Translations under genes and position numbers: made by a program
Origin: Bacteroidetes bacterium UBA6221
GTDB lineage: Bacteria > Bacteroidota > Bacteroidia > Chitinophagales > Chitinophagaceae
Length of the DNA: 64,000 nucleotides
NCBI GenBank assembly: GCA_002421685.1
Contig: DISB01000007.1
Location: forward strand, 62,001 to 126,000
Direction of reading: 5' to 3'
In this document: one piece after another, positions 33,643 to 42,090 of the stretch
Numbering within the stretch: the first letter of the stretch is position 1
How the letters are laid out: each line of letters begins with the position of its first letter
The notes under the pieces: model-generated
Seen by the model: the letters and a program-made list of their open reading frames with translations, nothing else
Told to the model about the DNA's origin: nothing
Databases searched by the model: none

Positions 33643-34107
33643 TCAGGGCATGATATAAATATTGGGGGTAGTGATATGGTTGCTTTCTATACCCTTCTTC
33701 ATGTCTTTCAGGTATATGTCGTACTGCACCGTGTCACCTTCAGGTCTGTCGGGCCGCAGCACAAAATGCTGGCCTACATTGAGCCGGAGTGTTATATTAC
33801 CGCTGATGTTCAGGTCTTCATCGGGCAGATTGTCAGCTACCTCCGCCGGAAACGGCTGAAAGGCAACTGTCTGGTCCCGCGCGTCTTTGAAATATATTTG
33901 GGGGGCAGTAGTATCTGTGCCAACCGCTGATGCCGCTATAGTGTACCTCAAACTGATTAATACAGTATCTTTGATATCTCCGGAAGTGACCATGTCGTGT
34001 GACAGACCGGCAAAAACGATCTCGGGTTTTTCTTTGGCCGATTCCGTTTTTTTGCAGGCGGCAAAAGCCAATAAACTAATGATGAACAGTAGCGTATATT
34101 TTTTCAT
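33643..34107 (-). CDS. Small lipoprotein of unknown function
   Basis: A 154-residue lipoprotein starting at the ATG at 34107: M-K-K-Y-T-L signal and lipobox F-A-A-C, Cys at 18. The mature part is beta-rich (I-S-L-R-Y-T-I, N-I-T-L-R-L-N-V, V-Q-Y-D-I-Y-L-K-D) and resembles other Bacteroidota surface lipoproteins with an Ig-like domain, without a recognised family. The frame continues to 34125, but those six codons lie in the promoter. Divergent from the LuxE-like gene. Confidence 0.68.
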   Translation of the reverse strand: MKKYTLLFIISLLAFAACKKTESAKEKPEIVFAGLSHDMVTSGDIKDTVLISLRYTIAASAVGTDTTAPQIYFKDARDQTVAFQPFPAEVADNLPDEDLNISGNITLRLNVGQHFVLRPDRPEGDTVQYDIYLKDMKKGIESNHITTPNIYIMP

Positions 34108-34113
34108 ACCTAT

Positions 34114-34121
34114 CAAAGTTA
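34114..34121 (-). promoter_or_regulatory. -7 box placing the transcription start at the lipoprotein ATG
   Basis: Minus strand TAACTTTG, full consensus, ends six bases before the ATG at 34107, so the mRNA would be leaderless. No TTG is found at the right upstream distance, which weakens the call. Confidence 0.36.
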
Positions 34122-34127
34122 ACAAAA

Positions 34128-35123
34128 GTGGGATATTTTTTTCATCAGGAACCTGTTAATTATCTCAATGGTATTAACGCGGGAAATTTTGACAGTATTG
34201 CACTCGAATTATTTAGGTGCCAGTATGCGGAAAATGATGTTTACCGCAGCTTTGTAGATGCACTGGCTGTCGTTCCGCAGGATGTTGAACGTATTGTCGA
34301 TATACCTTTTTTACCCGTGGCCTTTTTTAAAAGTCATGACGTGGTAACTGGCGGTTATGGGGATAATTCCCTGGTATTCAAAAGCAGCACAACCACCTCC
34401 GATACTCCGGCACGGCATATTGTGAAAGATGCCGTGCTATACGAAGCCAGTCTTCTGAAATGCTTCAGGCAGTTTTATGGGGAACCGGCAGAGTATACGA
34501 TATTGGCGCTGCTGCCATCGTACCTGCAAAGGGAGGGTGCATCGCTGGTATATATGGCAGAAAAGTTGATGGAGCATAGTGGCCACCAGCTAAATGGGTT
34601 TTACCTGGATGAACACCGGGAATTGTATGATGCATTGAGCAAGTTGGAGCAGGGTGGACAAAAGGCTGTATTAATAGGGGTAACCTTTGCCCTACTTGAC
34701 TTTGCGGAGCAATATAGCATGAAACTGGAGCATACGATTGTTATGGAAACCGGAGGAATGAAAGGACGGAGAAAGGAAATGACGCGGGGTGAAGTACACG
34801 GAATATTAAAAAGCAGGTTGGGGCTGAAGCAGGTACATTCAGAATACGGGATGACCGAATTGCTATCCCAGGCTTATGCCCAACAAGATGGTATATTCAG
34901 CCCTGCGGGAACTATGAAGGTATTGGCAAGAGACCTGAACGACCCGCTGGAAGTAAGCCATACCGGCGCGGGAAACCTTAATATTATTGACCTTGCTAAT
35001 GTACATTCCTGTGCTTTTATTGCGACAGATGACATAGGCCGCATATATGAAGACGGGAACTTCGAAGTGTTAGGCAGGGCCGACCATTCTGCCTTGCGCG
35101 GGTGTAACCTGATGGTTGTATAA
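34128..35123 (+). CDS. LuxE/PaaK-like acyl-protein synthetase family protein
   Basis: A 331-residue protein of the LuxE-like family (PF04443). It has F-L-P-V-A-F-F-K-S-H near 65, the S-S-T-T-T-S phosphate-binding-type loop near 86, I-G-V-T-F-A-L-L near 185, M-E-T-G-G-M-K-G-R-R-K-E near 206 and the S-E-Y-G-M-T-E-L motif near 238, all shared with adenylate-forming acyl-protein synthetases. The substrate is probably a fatty or aryl acid. No luxC/luxD partners are present. It starts at GTG, with no in-frame ATG near, and its start overlaps the divergent lipoprotein's upstream region. Confidence 0.82.
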   Translation: MGYFFHQEPVNYLNGINAGNFDSIALELFRCQYAENDVYRSFVDALAVVPQDVERIVDIPFLPVAFFKSHDVVTGGYGDNSLVFKSSTTTSDTPARHIVKDAVLYEASLLKCFRQFYGEPAEYTILALLPSYLQREGASLVYMAEKLMEHSGHQLNGFYLDEHRELYDALSKLEQGGQKAVLIGVTFALLDFAEQYSMKLEHTIVMETGGMKGRRKEMTRGEVHGILKSRLGLKQVHSEYGMTELLSQAYAQQDGIFSPAGTMKVLARDLNDPLEVSHTGAGNLNIIDLANVHSCAFIATDDIGRIYEDGNFEVLGRADHSALRGCNLMVV

Positions 35124-35127
35124 ATTG

Positions 35128-35158
35128 TTTGTTTGTAATCAAAACTGAATTATCTTTG
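35128..35158 (+). promoter_or_regulatory. Promoter of tRNA-Leu
   Basis: TTTG (35128-35131), 19 bases, then TATCTTTG (35151-35158), an ideal match. The tRNA begins 25 bases later. Confidence 0.62.
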
Positions 35159-35182
35159 CAGCCCTTTAGTTCTTGAAATACT

Positions 35183-35266
35183 GCCCAGGTGGCGAAATTG
35201 GTAGACGCACTGTGTTCAGGTCGCAGCGCCCGCAAGGGTGTGATGGTTCGAATCCATTCCTGGGCA
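35183..35266 (+). tRNA. tRNA-Leu (anticodon CAG)
   Basis: The sequence folds as a type II tRNA: acceptor stem GCCCAGG with CCTGGGC (35259-35265) and discriminator A; a D arm with the GG of AATTGGTAGA; an anticodon stem CTGTG/CGCAG with loop TTCAGGT and anticodon CAG at 35217-35219; a long variable arm (CGCCCGCAAGGGTG); and a T arm with TTCGAAT. The long variable arm and CAG anticodon give leucine. CCA is not encoded. It has its own promoter and terminator. Confidence 0.96.
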
Positions 35267-35275
35267 CTAAAGGAC

Positions 35276-35303
35276 AGCCCCCGCATACAGCGGGGGCTTT
35301 TTG
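35276..35303 (+). terminator. Rho-independent terminator of tRNA-Leu
   Basis: A perfect 9-bp stem (35276-35284 with 35290-35298, 5-base loop) is followed by a T-run. It lies ten bases after the tRNA. Confidence 0.9.
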
Positions 35304-35396
35304 TTTCACCTGTATCCACATAGCAGGAGAAGACAACAGCGACTCTTCAGTATTGAAGTGGGTGAAACAATAACAATCTTAAACTATCTCAAAAAA

Positions 35397-35426
35397 TGTA
35401 AATCCCCCAATTCAGGGGGATTTGCA
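35397..35426. terminator. Hairpin after the tRNA locus, probably a bidirectional terminator
   Basis: Arms AAATCCCCC (35400-35408) and GGGGGATTT (35415-35423), extendable by about three pairs, have a 6-base loop. A-run on the left (35391-35396) and a T-rich right side allow termination on either strand. Confidence 0.6.
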
Positions 35427-35565
35427 TTTTAAGTTAACTTAATTAATACTGATAGCATCTTTGTGTTGGTAGTTTGTCGTGTAGTTTTACATAATTTAGA
35501 TGTAATACTCTATATCGTTATGTTAGGTTGTTATTTCAGGAAATACATCCTTTTAAAATATTCGC

Positions 35566-36762
35566 ATGAGAAAATTAAGTATAGCACTTCTGATTGTGTT
35601 GTTGGCAATAAAAGCTAAAGCGGATTATGGGTATATGTCTTTGTCAGAATTGATATGTGAAGCTGATTATGGTGTGATTGGTCGCATTGTAAAGTTGGAT
35701 GAAAACTATTTTTACATTAAGGTTGACTCTGTCATAATGGGAGCTATTGATGAGGATACTGTGGCGATTATTAAGTTTGTGGATTGGCCTTGTGCAAAAC
35801 GCTACAAAGATTACGAAGTAGGTCAGAAAGAAATAGTTTTTTTCAGGAGATCTAATTACGTGATTGATGATTTTGAGTACCTCGGATATGGTGCAGGAGA
35901 TGAATTTGAGTTGCCGATTATAAATGATTCTACATTAAATTATCAGATCGAATATGGTAAATTAAAGTCGTATGGATTACAGGAATTCATTACTGCCGTT
36001 CAAGATTACAGTATTCTTAAAAAAGAATTTAATAGTACATCAAAGACTATTTCGAAGGGAAAACAAATGCAGTTTGCTGGTAAGTCAACATTACATAAAA
36101 TGTTTATTGAGTGCAAAAAAAGGAGTGATTATGCCCGAAGCTACCAAGAGCATGAAATGCCAAAAGTGGGAGTAATAGCGGATATAGAAAAAAGATTTTT
36201 GTACACAGATTATGAAAATAAAATAAGAGTAGTGTTTTCAAACGCAAAACCAATAAAATATTATATAAAGGTTGAAGATGCGGAGGTAAGGCGTGAGAAA
36301 GACTATTTTATTGTTAAACCAAAAAGTGGCTGGACAAGGAGGTATATTAATGTATATAAAGAAAATACAGACTCAATACTGTTTAACCAGATATTTGAGG
36401 TGATTGATCTACCGGAACCCCGTATATATTTTGGCGATCATTGGCATGGAGATACAGTAGAGGCTTTTACAGGATATATCTCAATGCCACGTGCTTACCA
36501 TTACTTAGATGATATGCACCATGATGAGGATCTGGATTATAAATTACTTAGTTACGACTACATTATTAGGTCGGGTAATAGCATTGATACTATTCACTGT
36601 AAGTCGGCAGGTGGGAACAATGCTTTTCGTGAGAGGACCAGGCAAATAAAAGATGGAGATACAATTGAAGTGGCAAATGTTTATGTGCAATACCCGAACA
36701 ACGCTGTAGTTAAGATAAAGGGGAGGAAGGTTTACTTCAAAAAGCCCGTACGTGATAAGTGA
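35566..36762 (+). CDS. AT-rich secreted protein with TIMP-like N-part and GldM-C-like end
   Basis: A 398-residue protein with a signal peptide (1-19, ending K-A-D). The next ~80 residues (I-C-E-A-D-Y-G-V-I-G-R-I-V-K-L, V-D-S-V-I-M-G, V-G-Q-K-E-I-V-F-F) have the layout of a TIMP/netrin-like OB domain. The last ~115 residues (E-V-I-D-L-P-E-P-R-I-Y-F-G, then Y-D-Y-I-I-R-S-G, N-A-F-R-E-R-T-R-Q-I-K-D-G-D-T-I) resemble the C-terminal repeat of gliding protein GldM. Both are inferences by eye. Codon use is much more AT-rich than in neighbouring genes, which suggests acquisition by transfer, just downstream of a tRNA. A terminator follows. Confidence 0.7.
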   Translation: MRKLSIALLIVLLAIKAKADYGYMSLSELICEADYGVIGRIVKLDENYFYIKVDSVIMGAIDEDTVAIIKFVDWPCAKRYKDYEVGQKEIVFFRRSNYVIDDFEYLGYGAGDEFELPIINDSTLNYQIEYGKLKSYGLQEFITAVQDYSILKKEFNSTSKTISKGKQMQFAGKSTLHKMFIECKKRSDYARSYQEHEMPKVGVIADIEKRFLYTDYENKIRVVFSNAKPIKYYIKVEDAEVRREKDYFIVKPKSGWTRRYINVYKENTDSILFNQIFEVIDLPEPRIYFGDHWHGDTVEAFTGYISMPRAYHYLDDMHHDEDLDYKLLSYDYIIRSGNSIDTIHCKSAGGNNAFRERTRQIKDGDTIEVANVYVQYPNNAVVKIKGRKVYFKKPVRDK

Positions 36763-36776
36763 TGGATGAAATAACT

Positions 36777-36808
36777 ACCGCCCGGCATTGACCGGGCGGT
36801 TTATTTAT
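36777..36808 (+). terminator. Rho-independent terminator after the AT-rich gene
   Basis: A perfect 9-bp stem (36777-36785 with 36792-36800, 6-base loop) is followed by TTATTTAT. It lies between this gene and the convergent dnaB. Confidence 0.78.
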
Positions 36809-36832
36809 GGGGCAGTGAAGTAAGAGCCTTAA

Positions 36833-38497
36833 TTAAAACGGTGCGTCATCATCCTCAGGCTTGGGGCGGTTAAATTTTGACGGCGGTATCAAGTCGTCAT
36901 CGTCCAGCGAGAAATCGTTGGCCTTGGAGGGCAGGGTTTGGTAGCCACTTCCTCCTTGTATAAACATTTTGGAACCGCCGAAATCGCTCGTGTCACGTCC
37001 TCTTATGCCCGCCTGAGGGTTGTCGCCTTTGGGTGGGGTGAATCCTCCGCCACCACTACCGAAGCCGCCAAACCCACCGAAATTATCATTGGGCATGTCC
37101 GTAAACTTCTGGTATTCTTTGATGAACCGAACTTTAACCGTATCAGTGCTACCGTTACGGTGCTTGGCTACGTGTATATGGGTCTCGCCTTCTATAGGCT
37201 GGCCCATTTCGTCATTATTGATGCCATAGTATTCGGGCCTGTACAGGAACATAACCATATCCGCATCCTGCTCTATCGCTCCCGACTCCCGCAGGTCGCT
37301 TAACTGGGGTACTTTTGATTCTTTCCTTGATTCTACAGAACGGTTCAACTGGGACAGCGCTATGATAGGCACTTCCAGTTCTTTTGCCAGTTGCTTCAGG
37401 TCGCGGGAAATCTTGGATATCTCCTGTTCGCGGTTGCCGCCTTTTTCTATGCTACCCTGCATTAGCTGCAGGTAGTCTATCACTATCAGTTTGATGTCGT
37501 GCTTTTGCTTCAGCCTCCTGGCTTTGGCTCGCAATTCGAATATGTTCAGGGCGGCCTGGTCGTCGAGGAAGATAGGCGCTGTAGCCAGCTTGTTCATGCG
37601 TTGCGTCATCTGCACAAACTCATGTTCCTGCATACGCCCTTTGGTTATCGCATCCATGCTTACCTCAGTTACGGCTGCCAGCATCCTTTTTACCAACTGG
37701 CCCGCCCCCATCTCCAGCGAGAAGAAGGCAACCGGGAAAGGCTCACCCGCATGCATGGCTGCATTCATCGTCAGGTTAAGACAGAAGGCAGTTTTACCCA
37801 CGGCAGGACGAGCGGCCAGGATAATCAGGTCTGTTTTTTGCCAGCCCGATGTTAGTTTGTCCAGGTCGGTAAAGCCCGTGGGCACGCCTGTTAGGTCGTC
37901 TTTTTTGTTCTTGGCTTCCTCTATTTCCTGCACGGTACGCACCAACACATCTTTCAGGCTGGTGAAGTTCTTACGCAGGTGGTTGTCAGTTATTTCGTAC
38001 AGGTTCGATTCGGCTTTGTCCAGCAGGTCAAACACGTCCGTACTGTCCTCGTAGGCGCTGCCTATTATTTCTCCTGAGATACGTATCAGTTCGCGCTGGA
38101 TGAATTTTTCCATTACGATACGCGCATGTGATTCCACGTGTGCGCTCGATACCACGTTCATTGTCAGGTTGGTGAGGTAGTAGGGGCCACCTACCAGTTC
38201 CAGTTCATCACTTTTTCTCAGTTCTTCAGTTACGGTCAGCAGGTCCACCGGCATACCCTTGTCGAACAGCCTGCGGATGGAGGCATATATCTTCTGGTTG
38301 GCCGGCCCGTAGAAACAATCGGGACTTTGTATGATCTCCAGTACCTCGGCCAGCTTGTCTTTTTCCAGCATGATGGCGCCGAGAATGGCCTCTTCCAGTT
38401 CAGGGGCCTGGGGGGGTACTTTGCCGTACACCAGTGTCGAAATGTCAGGTTTACGGCTTCGGGTATTTCCAAATTCTTTCTTTATGTTAACTGCCAT
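36833..38497 (-). CDS. dnaB: Replicative DNA helicase DnaB
   Basis: A 554-residue helicase. The N-terminal domain (P-P-Q-A-P-E-L-E-E-A-I-L-G near 28) binds primase. The RecA-like domain has Walker A A-R-P-A-V-G-K-T at 229-236, Walker B L-I-V-I-D-Y-L-Q-L-M at about 337-346, and S-Q-L-N-R-S-V-E-S-R followed by L-S-D-L-R-E-S-G-A-I-E-Q-D-A-D. It unwinds DNA at the replication fork as a hexamer. The C-terminal ~80 residues form a Gly/Phe-rich then acidic low-complexity tail, explaining the extra length over E. coli DnaB. No intein. Monocistronic. Confidence 0.96.
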   Translation of the reverse strand: MAVNIKKEFGNTRSRKPDISTLVYGKVPPQAPELEEAILGAIMLEKDKLAEVLEIIQSPDCFYGPANQKIYASIRRLFDKGMPVDLLTVTEELRKSDELELVGGPYYLTNLTMNVVSSAHVESHARIVMEKFIQRELIRISGEIIGSAYEDSTDVFDLLDKAESNLYEITDNHLRKNFTSLKDVLVRTVQEIEEAKNKKDDLTGVPTGFTDLDKLTSGWQKTDLIILAARPAVGKTAFCLNLTMNAAMHAGEPFPVAFFSLEMGAGQLVKRMLAAVTEVSMDAITKGRMQEHEFVQMTQRMNKLATAPIFLDDQAALNIFELRAKARRLKQKHDIKLIVIDYLQLMQGSIEKGGNREQEISKISRDLKQLAKELEVPIIALSQLNRSVESRKESKVPQLSDLRESGAIEQDADMVMFLYRPEYYGINNDEMGQPIEGETHIHVAKHRNGSTDTVKVRFIKEYQKFTDMPNDNFGGFGGFGSGGGGFTPPKGDNPQAGIRGRDTSDFGGSKMFIQGGSGYQTLPSKANDFSLDDDDLIPPSKFNRPKPEDDDAPF

Positions 38498-38916
38498 CTT
38501 GGGGTTAGCGTACTATTTATTGTAAAACAAAAATCATCCTTTCACTACCGGCGCTGTTTCCGGCTTTTTTAGCCTTTTTTATGTTACCGAAACGTGTCCT
38601 AATCGTTAACGGAGCATTACCGGAAGGTTAAAAAGCGGTAGCTGAAAACGAATGTAACCTGAAAAAAATTACTTGTACAGGGTATCGGCTAATATAATTT
38701 TCAGTCTTCCGCGCACAGCTTACACACAACTTGTTCTATAGTAATATTGGTATGTATCGTAGTTATTCAGATTCTTAATGCAAAAATAACACATATTCAC
38801 ACGCAACCCACAAATGGATGTGAATAAATGGCCGGCGCACTGATTTTTTTTAAACGATGCAAATTGCTATAATGATGGGTTATCTTTACACCCGATTTAA
38901 GTATTAAGGACAAAAA
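38498..38916. other. 419-base dnaB-pheT divergent spacer, no gene seen
   Basis: No coding frame or RNA gene is recognisable. The only structured element seen is an 8-bp inverted repeat at 38794-38826. A TATCTTTA sequence (38881-38888), one base off the -7 consensus, lies 29 bases before pheT without a well-spaced TTG. Confidence 0.45.
38794..38826. promoter_or_regulatory. Inverted repeat upstream of pheT
   Basis: TATTCACA (38794-38801) and TGTGAATA (38819-38826) are perfect 8-bp arms separated by 17 bases, about 55 bases before the candidate -7 box. It could be an operator or mean nothing. Confidence 0.28.
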
Positions 38917-41316
38917 ATGGTCATATCATACAATTGGTTGTCGGAGTACCTGCCCGAGGCTGTTGAAGCCGGGGAATTGTCACGTATTCTGACCTCAATA
39001 GGGCTGGAGGTGGAGGCTATGGAGCCTGTAGAAGCCGTAAAAGGAGGGCTGGAAGGATTGGTAATAGGTGAAGTTTTGACATGCGAAAAACATCCGGACG
39101 CGGATAAGCTGAAGGTAACAACGGTGAATATAGGCGGGGTGGAGCCTCTGCATATAGTATGCGGAGCGCCCAATGTGGCAGCGGGTCAAAAAGTGGTGGT
39201 GGCTCCTGTAGGTACCACTGTACACCCTACCAACGGTGAACCGTTCCTGATAAAAAAAGCCAAAATACGCGGCGCTGCCAGTGAGGGTATGATATGCGCT
39301 GAGGATGAAATAGGACTGGGTGAAGATCATGGAGGTATCATGGTATTGCCCGCTGATGCCGTAATCGGTATGTTGGCAAAAGAGCATTTCAATATACCGG
39401 CGGGAGATACAGCCATACATATAGGGCTGACACCAAACAGGTCGGACGCTATGAGCCATATAGGGGTAGCTAAAGATGTGGCCGCATATCTTTCTTACCA
39501 TAGAAGTGCGGACTATAAAGCGAAACTGCCCATTTCAGGATTTGCCGCTTCTAACCAGCCTGCTGCGATAAAAGTAGAAGTAAACAATCCTGAAGCTTGT
39601 GCCCGTTACATGGGTGTCAGCATCAGCGGTGTAAAAGTGGCCGCATCGCCTGAATGGTTGCAACGCAGGCTGCAGGCTATTGGAGTAAGGCCGATAAACA
39701 ATATAGTAGATATTACCAACTACGTACTGCACGAATATGGACAGCCGTTACATGCGTTTGATGCGGATAAGATAAAAGGGAATACTGTTCGTGTGCAATT
39801 GTTGCCGGAAGGGACAAAATTTGTTACGCTGGACGAGAAGGAAAGGAAGCTGCAAGGCAACGACCTGATGATATGCGATGCGGAAGAAGGTATGTGTATC
39901 GCCGGTGTGTTTGGCGGTATGCACAGCGGTGTAACCGATACTACATCCAATATCTTTTTAGAAAGCGCCTATTTCGACCCGCAATACATACGCCGTACAT
40001 CGCTGCACCATGGACTGCGTACTGATGCCGCAACACACTTCGAAAAAGGAGTGGACATCAACAACCTGCAGGCCGCCCTGGAGCGAGCAGCGCAGATGAT
40101 GGTGGAAATAGCAGGTGGCACAATCACATCGGCTACCACTGACATATATGCGCGGCAGGTAGAACCCAAAACAGTAGATGTAACCTACAACTACATAACC
40201 AAACTGAGCGGTAAAGAATATGACAGTGAGCGGATAAAAAAGCTCCTGGTTGCATTGGGATTCAGTTTGCAAAATATAACGGAGGATGGTTTTACCGTTG
40301 TAGTACCTACCAATAAGACGGATGTTTTTCAACAGGCTGATATTGTAGAAGAAATACTGCGCATAGACGGCCTGGATAATATCCCGATTCCGGAAAGGCT
40401 GAACATTACACTCAACCGCCCTATGCCCAACGATATGGGCATGCGTAATAAACTGGCAGAGGTGTTAACAGGGCTTGGTTTCAGGGAGATAGTGACCAAC
40501 TCGATTGTAAACAGCAAATACTACCCGGAACAGGAGGGGCTGGTAAAGATGCTGAATAGTCTGACCAGCGAGCTGGACGTGTTGCGCCCGTCTATGCTGG
40601 AAAGCGGGCTGGAGGTGATACAATATAATTGCAACAGGAAGAATACAGACCTGGCTTTATTCGAGTTTGGCAAAATATATGCCACAACGGATAAGGGTTA
40701 TGAAGAGCAAAACCAACTGGCGCTGTACCTGGCTGGAGCGACACAAACGCAAAGCTGGAATAGGAAAGAACAGTCCGCGGATTTGTATTATGTAAAAGGC
40801 GTGATAAATAACCTGCTGCAATATGCAGGGATTACCAAAACTGCTACAATACACAACGGCCAGGGAGCACAAATAACCTGGAAGAAACAGCCGCTGTGCA
40901 ACATAACCGCCGTGTCTTCAAAGAAGCTGGCTGATTTTGACATCAGGCAGCAAGTGTACTTCGCAGCTATCAACTGGGATGTATGGATGAAGGCCGCTGA
41001 TGCCGCCAAGGTGCGGTATGCCGAAGTGCCCAAGTACCCCTCGGTGCAGCGCGACCTGGCGATAGTGATAGATAAGCAGGTAACCTACCAGCATGTGCAG
41101 GAAGTGACGGATAAACTGGGTATTGATTCATTGCAAGGCTATACCCTGTTCGACATATTTGAAAGCGATAAACTGGGTGCAGGCAAAAAGTCGTACGCCC
41201 TCAATTATATTTTCCAGTTGCAAGACCGTACCTTAACGGATGAAGAAACTGATAAACTGGTGCAGCAATTGGTGAGTGCGTATAAAAAAGATCTACAGGC
41301 ACAAATCAGGGAATAA
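38917..41316 (+). CDS. pheT: Phenylalanine--tRNA ligase, beta subunit
   Basis: A 799-residue protein with the full PheT layout. It starts M-V-I-S-Y-N-W-L-S-E-Y-L; an EMAP-type tRNA-binding domain (about 40-155, K-H-P-D-A-D-K-L-K and V-C-G-A-P-N-V) follows, then the B3/B4 editing domain, the B5 domain, the catalytic-like core and the C-terminal FDX-ACB anticodon-binding domain (P-K-Y-P-S-V-Q-R-D-L-A-I near 705). It pairs with PheS, encoded elsewhere, to charge tRNA-Phe. The next gene's ATG overlaps its TAA by one base. Confidence 0.97.
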   Translation: MVISYNWLSEYLPEAVEAGELSRILTSIGLEVEAMEPVEAVKGGLEGLVIGEVLTCEKHPDADKLKVTTVNIGGVEPLHIVCGAPNVAAGQKVVVAPVGTTVHPTNGEPFLIKKAKIRGAASEGMICAEDEIGLGEDHGGIMVLPADAVIGMLAKEHFNIPAGDTAIHIGLTPNRSDAMSHIGVAKDVAAYLSYHRSADYKAKLPISGFAASNQPAAIKVEVNNPEACARYMGVSISGVKVAASPEWLQRRLQAIGVRPINNIVDITNYVLHEYGQPLHAFDADKIKGNTVRVQLLPEGTKFVTLDEKERKLQGNDLMICDAEEGMCIAGVFGGMHSGVTDTTSNIFLESAYFDPQYIRRTSLHHGLRTDAATHFEKGVDINNLQAALERAAQMMVEIAGGTITSATTDIYARQVEPKTVDVTYNYITKLSGKEYDSERIKKLLVALGFSLQNITEDGFTVVVPTNKTDVFQQADIVEEILRIDGLDNIPIPERLNITLNRPMPNDMGMRNKLAEVLTGLGFREIVTNSIVNSKYYPEQEGLVKMLNSLTSELDVLRPSMLESGLEVIQYNCNRKNTDLALFEFGKIYATTDKGYEEQNQLALYLAGATQTQSWNRKEQSADLYYVKGVINNLLQYAGITKTATIHNGQGAQITWKKQPLCNITAVSSKKLADFDIRQQVYFAAINWDVWMKAADAAKVRYAEVPKYPSVQRDLAIVIDKQVTYQHVQEVTDKLGIDSLQGYTLFDIFESDKLGAGKKSYALNYIFQLQDRTLTDEETDKLVQQLVSAYKKDLQAQIRE

Positions 41317-41591
41317 TGCAGGAACTGACTTTGTTACATAGCAAACTGGACAAGCTGCTGAAAAAATACGCAGCGCTGCAGGCTGAGAAAGAAAGCCTGC
41401 AACAGGCATTGCATGAACAAAAAACAGAACTGCAAAAGCTGAACAAAAAAGTAACTACGCTGGAAGATCAGTTGACCACTGTGCAAACAGCAGACGCACT
41501 GGCATCTAAAGGAGATAAGAACGCCATGCGCAAACAGCTCAATTCATTGATAGGAGATATAGATAAACTACTGGCATCACTCAATGACTAA
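41316..41591 (+). CDS. Small coiled-coil protein after pheT (ZapB-like position)
   Basis: A 91-residue protein that is almost entirely coiled coil (heptads through about 65, L-H-S-K-L-D-K-L-L-K-K-Y, L-Q-Q-A-L-H-E-Q-K-T-E-L-Q), ending in the conserved-looking R-K-Q-L-N-S-L-I-G-D-I-D-K-L-L. In Bacteroidota a gene of this kind commonly follows pheT and precedes zapA; here no zapA follows. A cell-division role is possible by position only. Its ATG overlaps the pheT stop by one base and its stop overlaps the next start by eight. Confidence 0.75.
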   Translation: MQELTLLHSKLDKLLKKYAALQAEKESLQQALHEQKTELQKLNKKVTTLEDQLTTVQTADALASKGDKNAMRKQLNSLIGDIDKLLASLND

Positions 41592-42090
41592 ACGGAATAC
41601 CATTTTATTTATCTTGTTTTGGTTGCTGTCGGGCTTCTATATGGCCTGCAACAAGAATAATGATGGCCGTAGCCCCTGCCTGGAGCCAAGGAGGTACTTT
41701 CTGAAACTGCAGACCATGAATGCTGCTGACACAGGGAGCGCAGGAGTAGCGGTCAAGCTACCAGCAGCGAGGGTGGGTTATGTGGACACTCCGGGTGTGT
41801 TTTACGACGGAGCCAATATAAGCGATTTCCAGGGTCCGCTTTCTGCGGTGGTTGATAGCACGCGTTGGTTTATCGGACCAGATACGGCATTTGGCTGGGC
41901 TATAGACACCATTACTTTTTATTACCAGCGTAGACCGGTATTCCTTTCTACCGCTTGCGGCTATGCTATGGTGTATTCGCTAAAGGATATTGCAACAACC
42001 AACTATTTCATAGATTCTGCACGAATAGAAAAAACGGAAGTGACCAACGCTACTGATGTGATTCATGTTAAAGTATTTTATAAAGATTAG
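41584..42090 (+). CDS. DUF6452-like lipoprotein
   Basis: A 168-residue lipoprotein: hydrophobic signal with F-Y-M-A-C, Cys at 22. The mature part begins with C-L-E-P-R-R-Y-F-L-K, has many Thr/Asp turns and a short hydrophobic T-A-C-G-Y-A-M segment near 125, consistent with DUF6452, a Bacteroidota family usually encoded next to DUF6048. Assignment rests on pattern and gene order. It overlaps both neighbours (8 and 26 bases), implying translational coupling. Confidence 0.68.
   Translation: MTKRNTILFILFWLLSGFYMACNKNNDGRSPCLEPRRYFLKLQTMNAADTGSAGVAVKLPAARVGYVDTPGVFYDGANISDFQGPLSAVVDSTRWFIGPDTAFGWAIDTITFYYQRRPVFLSTACGYAMVYSLKDIATTNYFIDSARIEKTEVTNATDVIHVKVFYKD

Noticed and set aside
35183..36808. 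Genomic island bounded by a duplicated tRNA-Leu 3' end
   Set aside because: No second copy of the tRNA 3' end was seen downstream, and no integrase gene is present.
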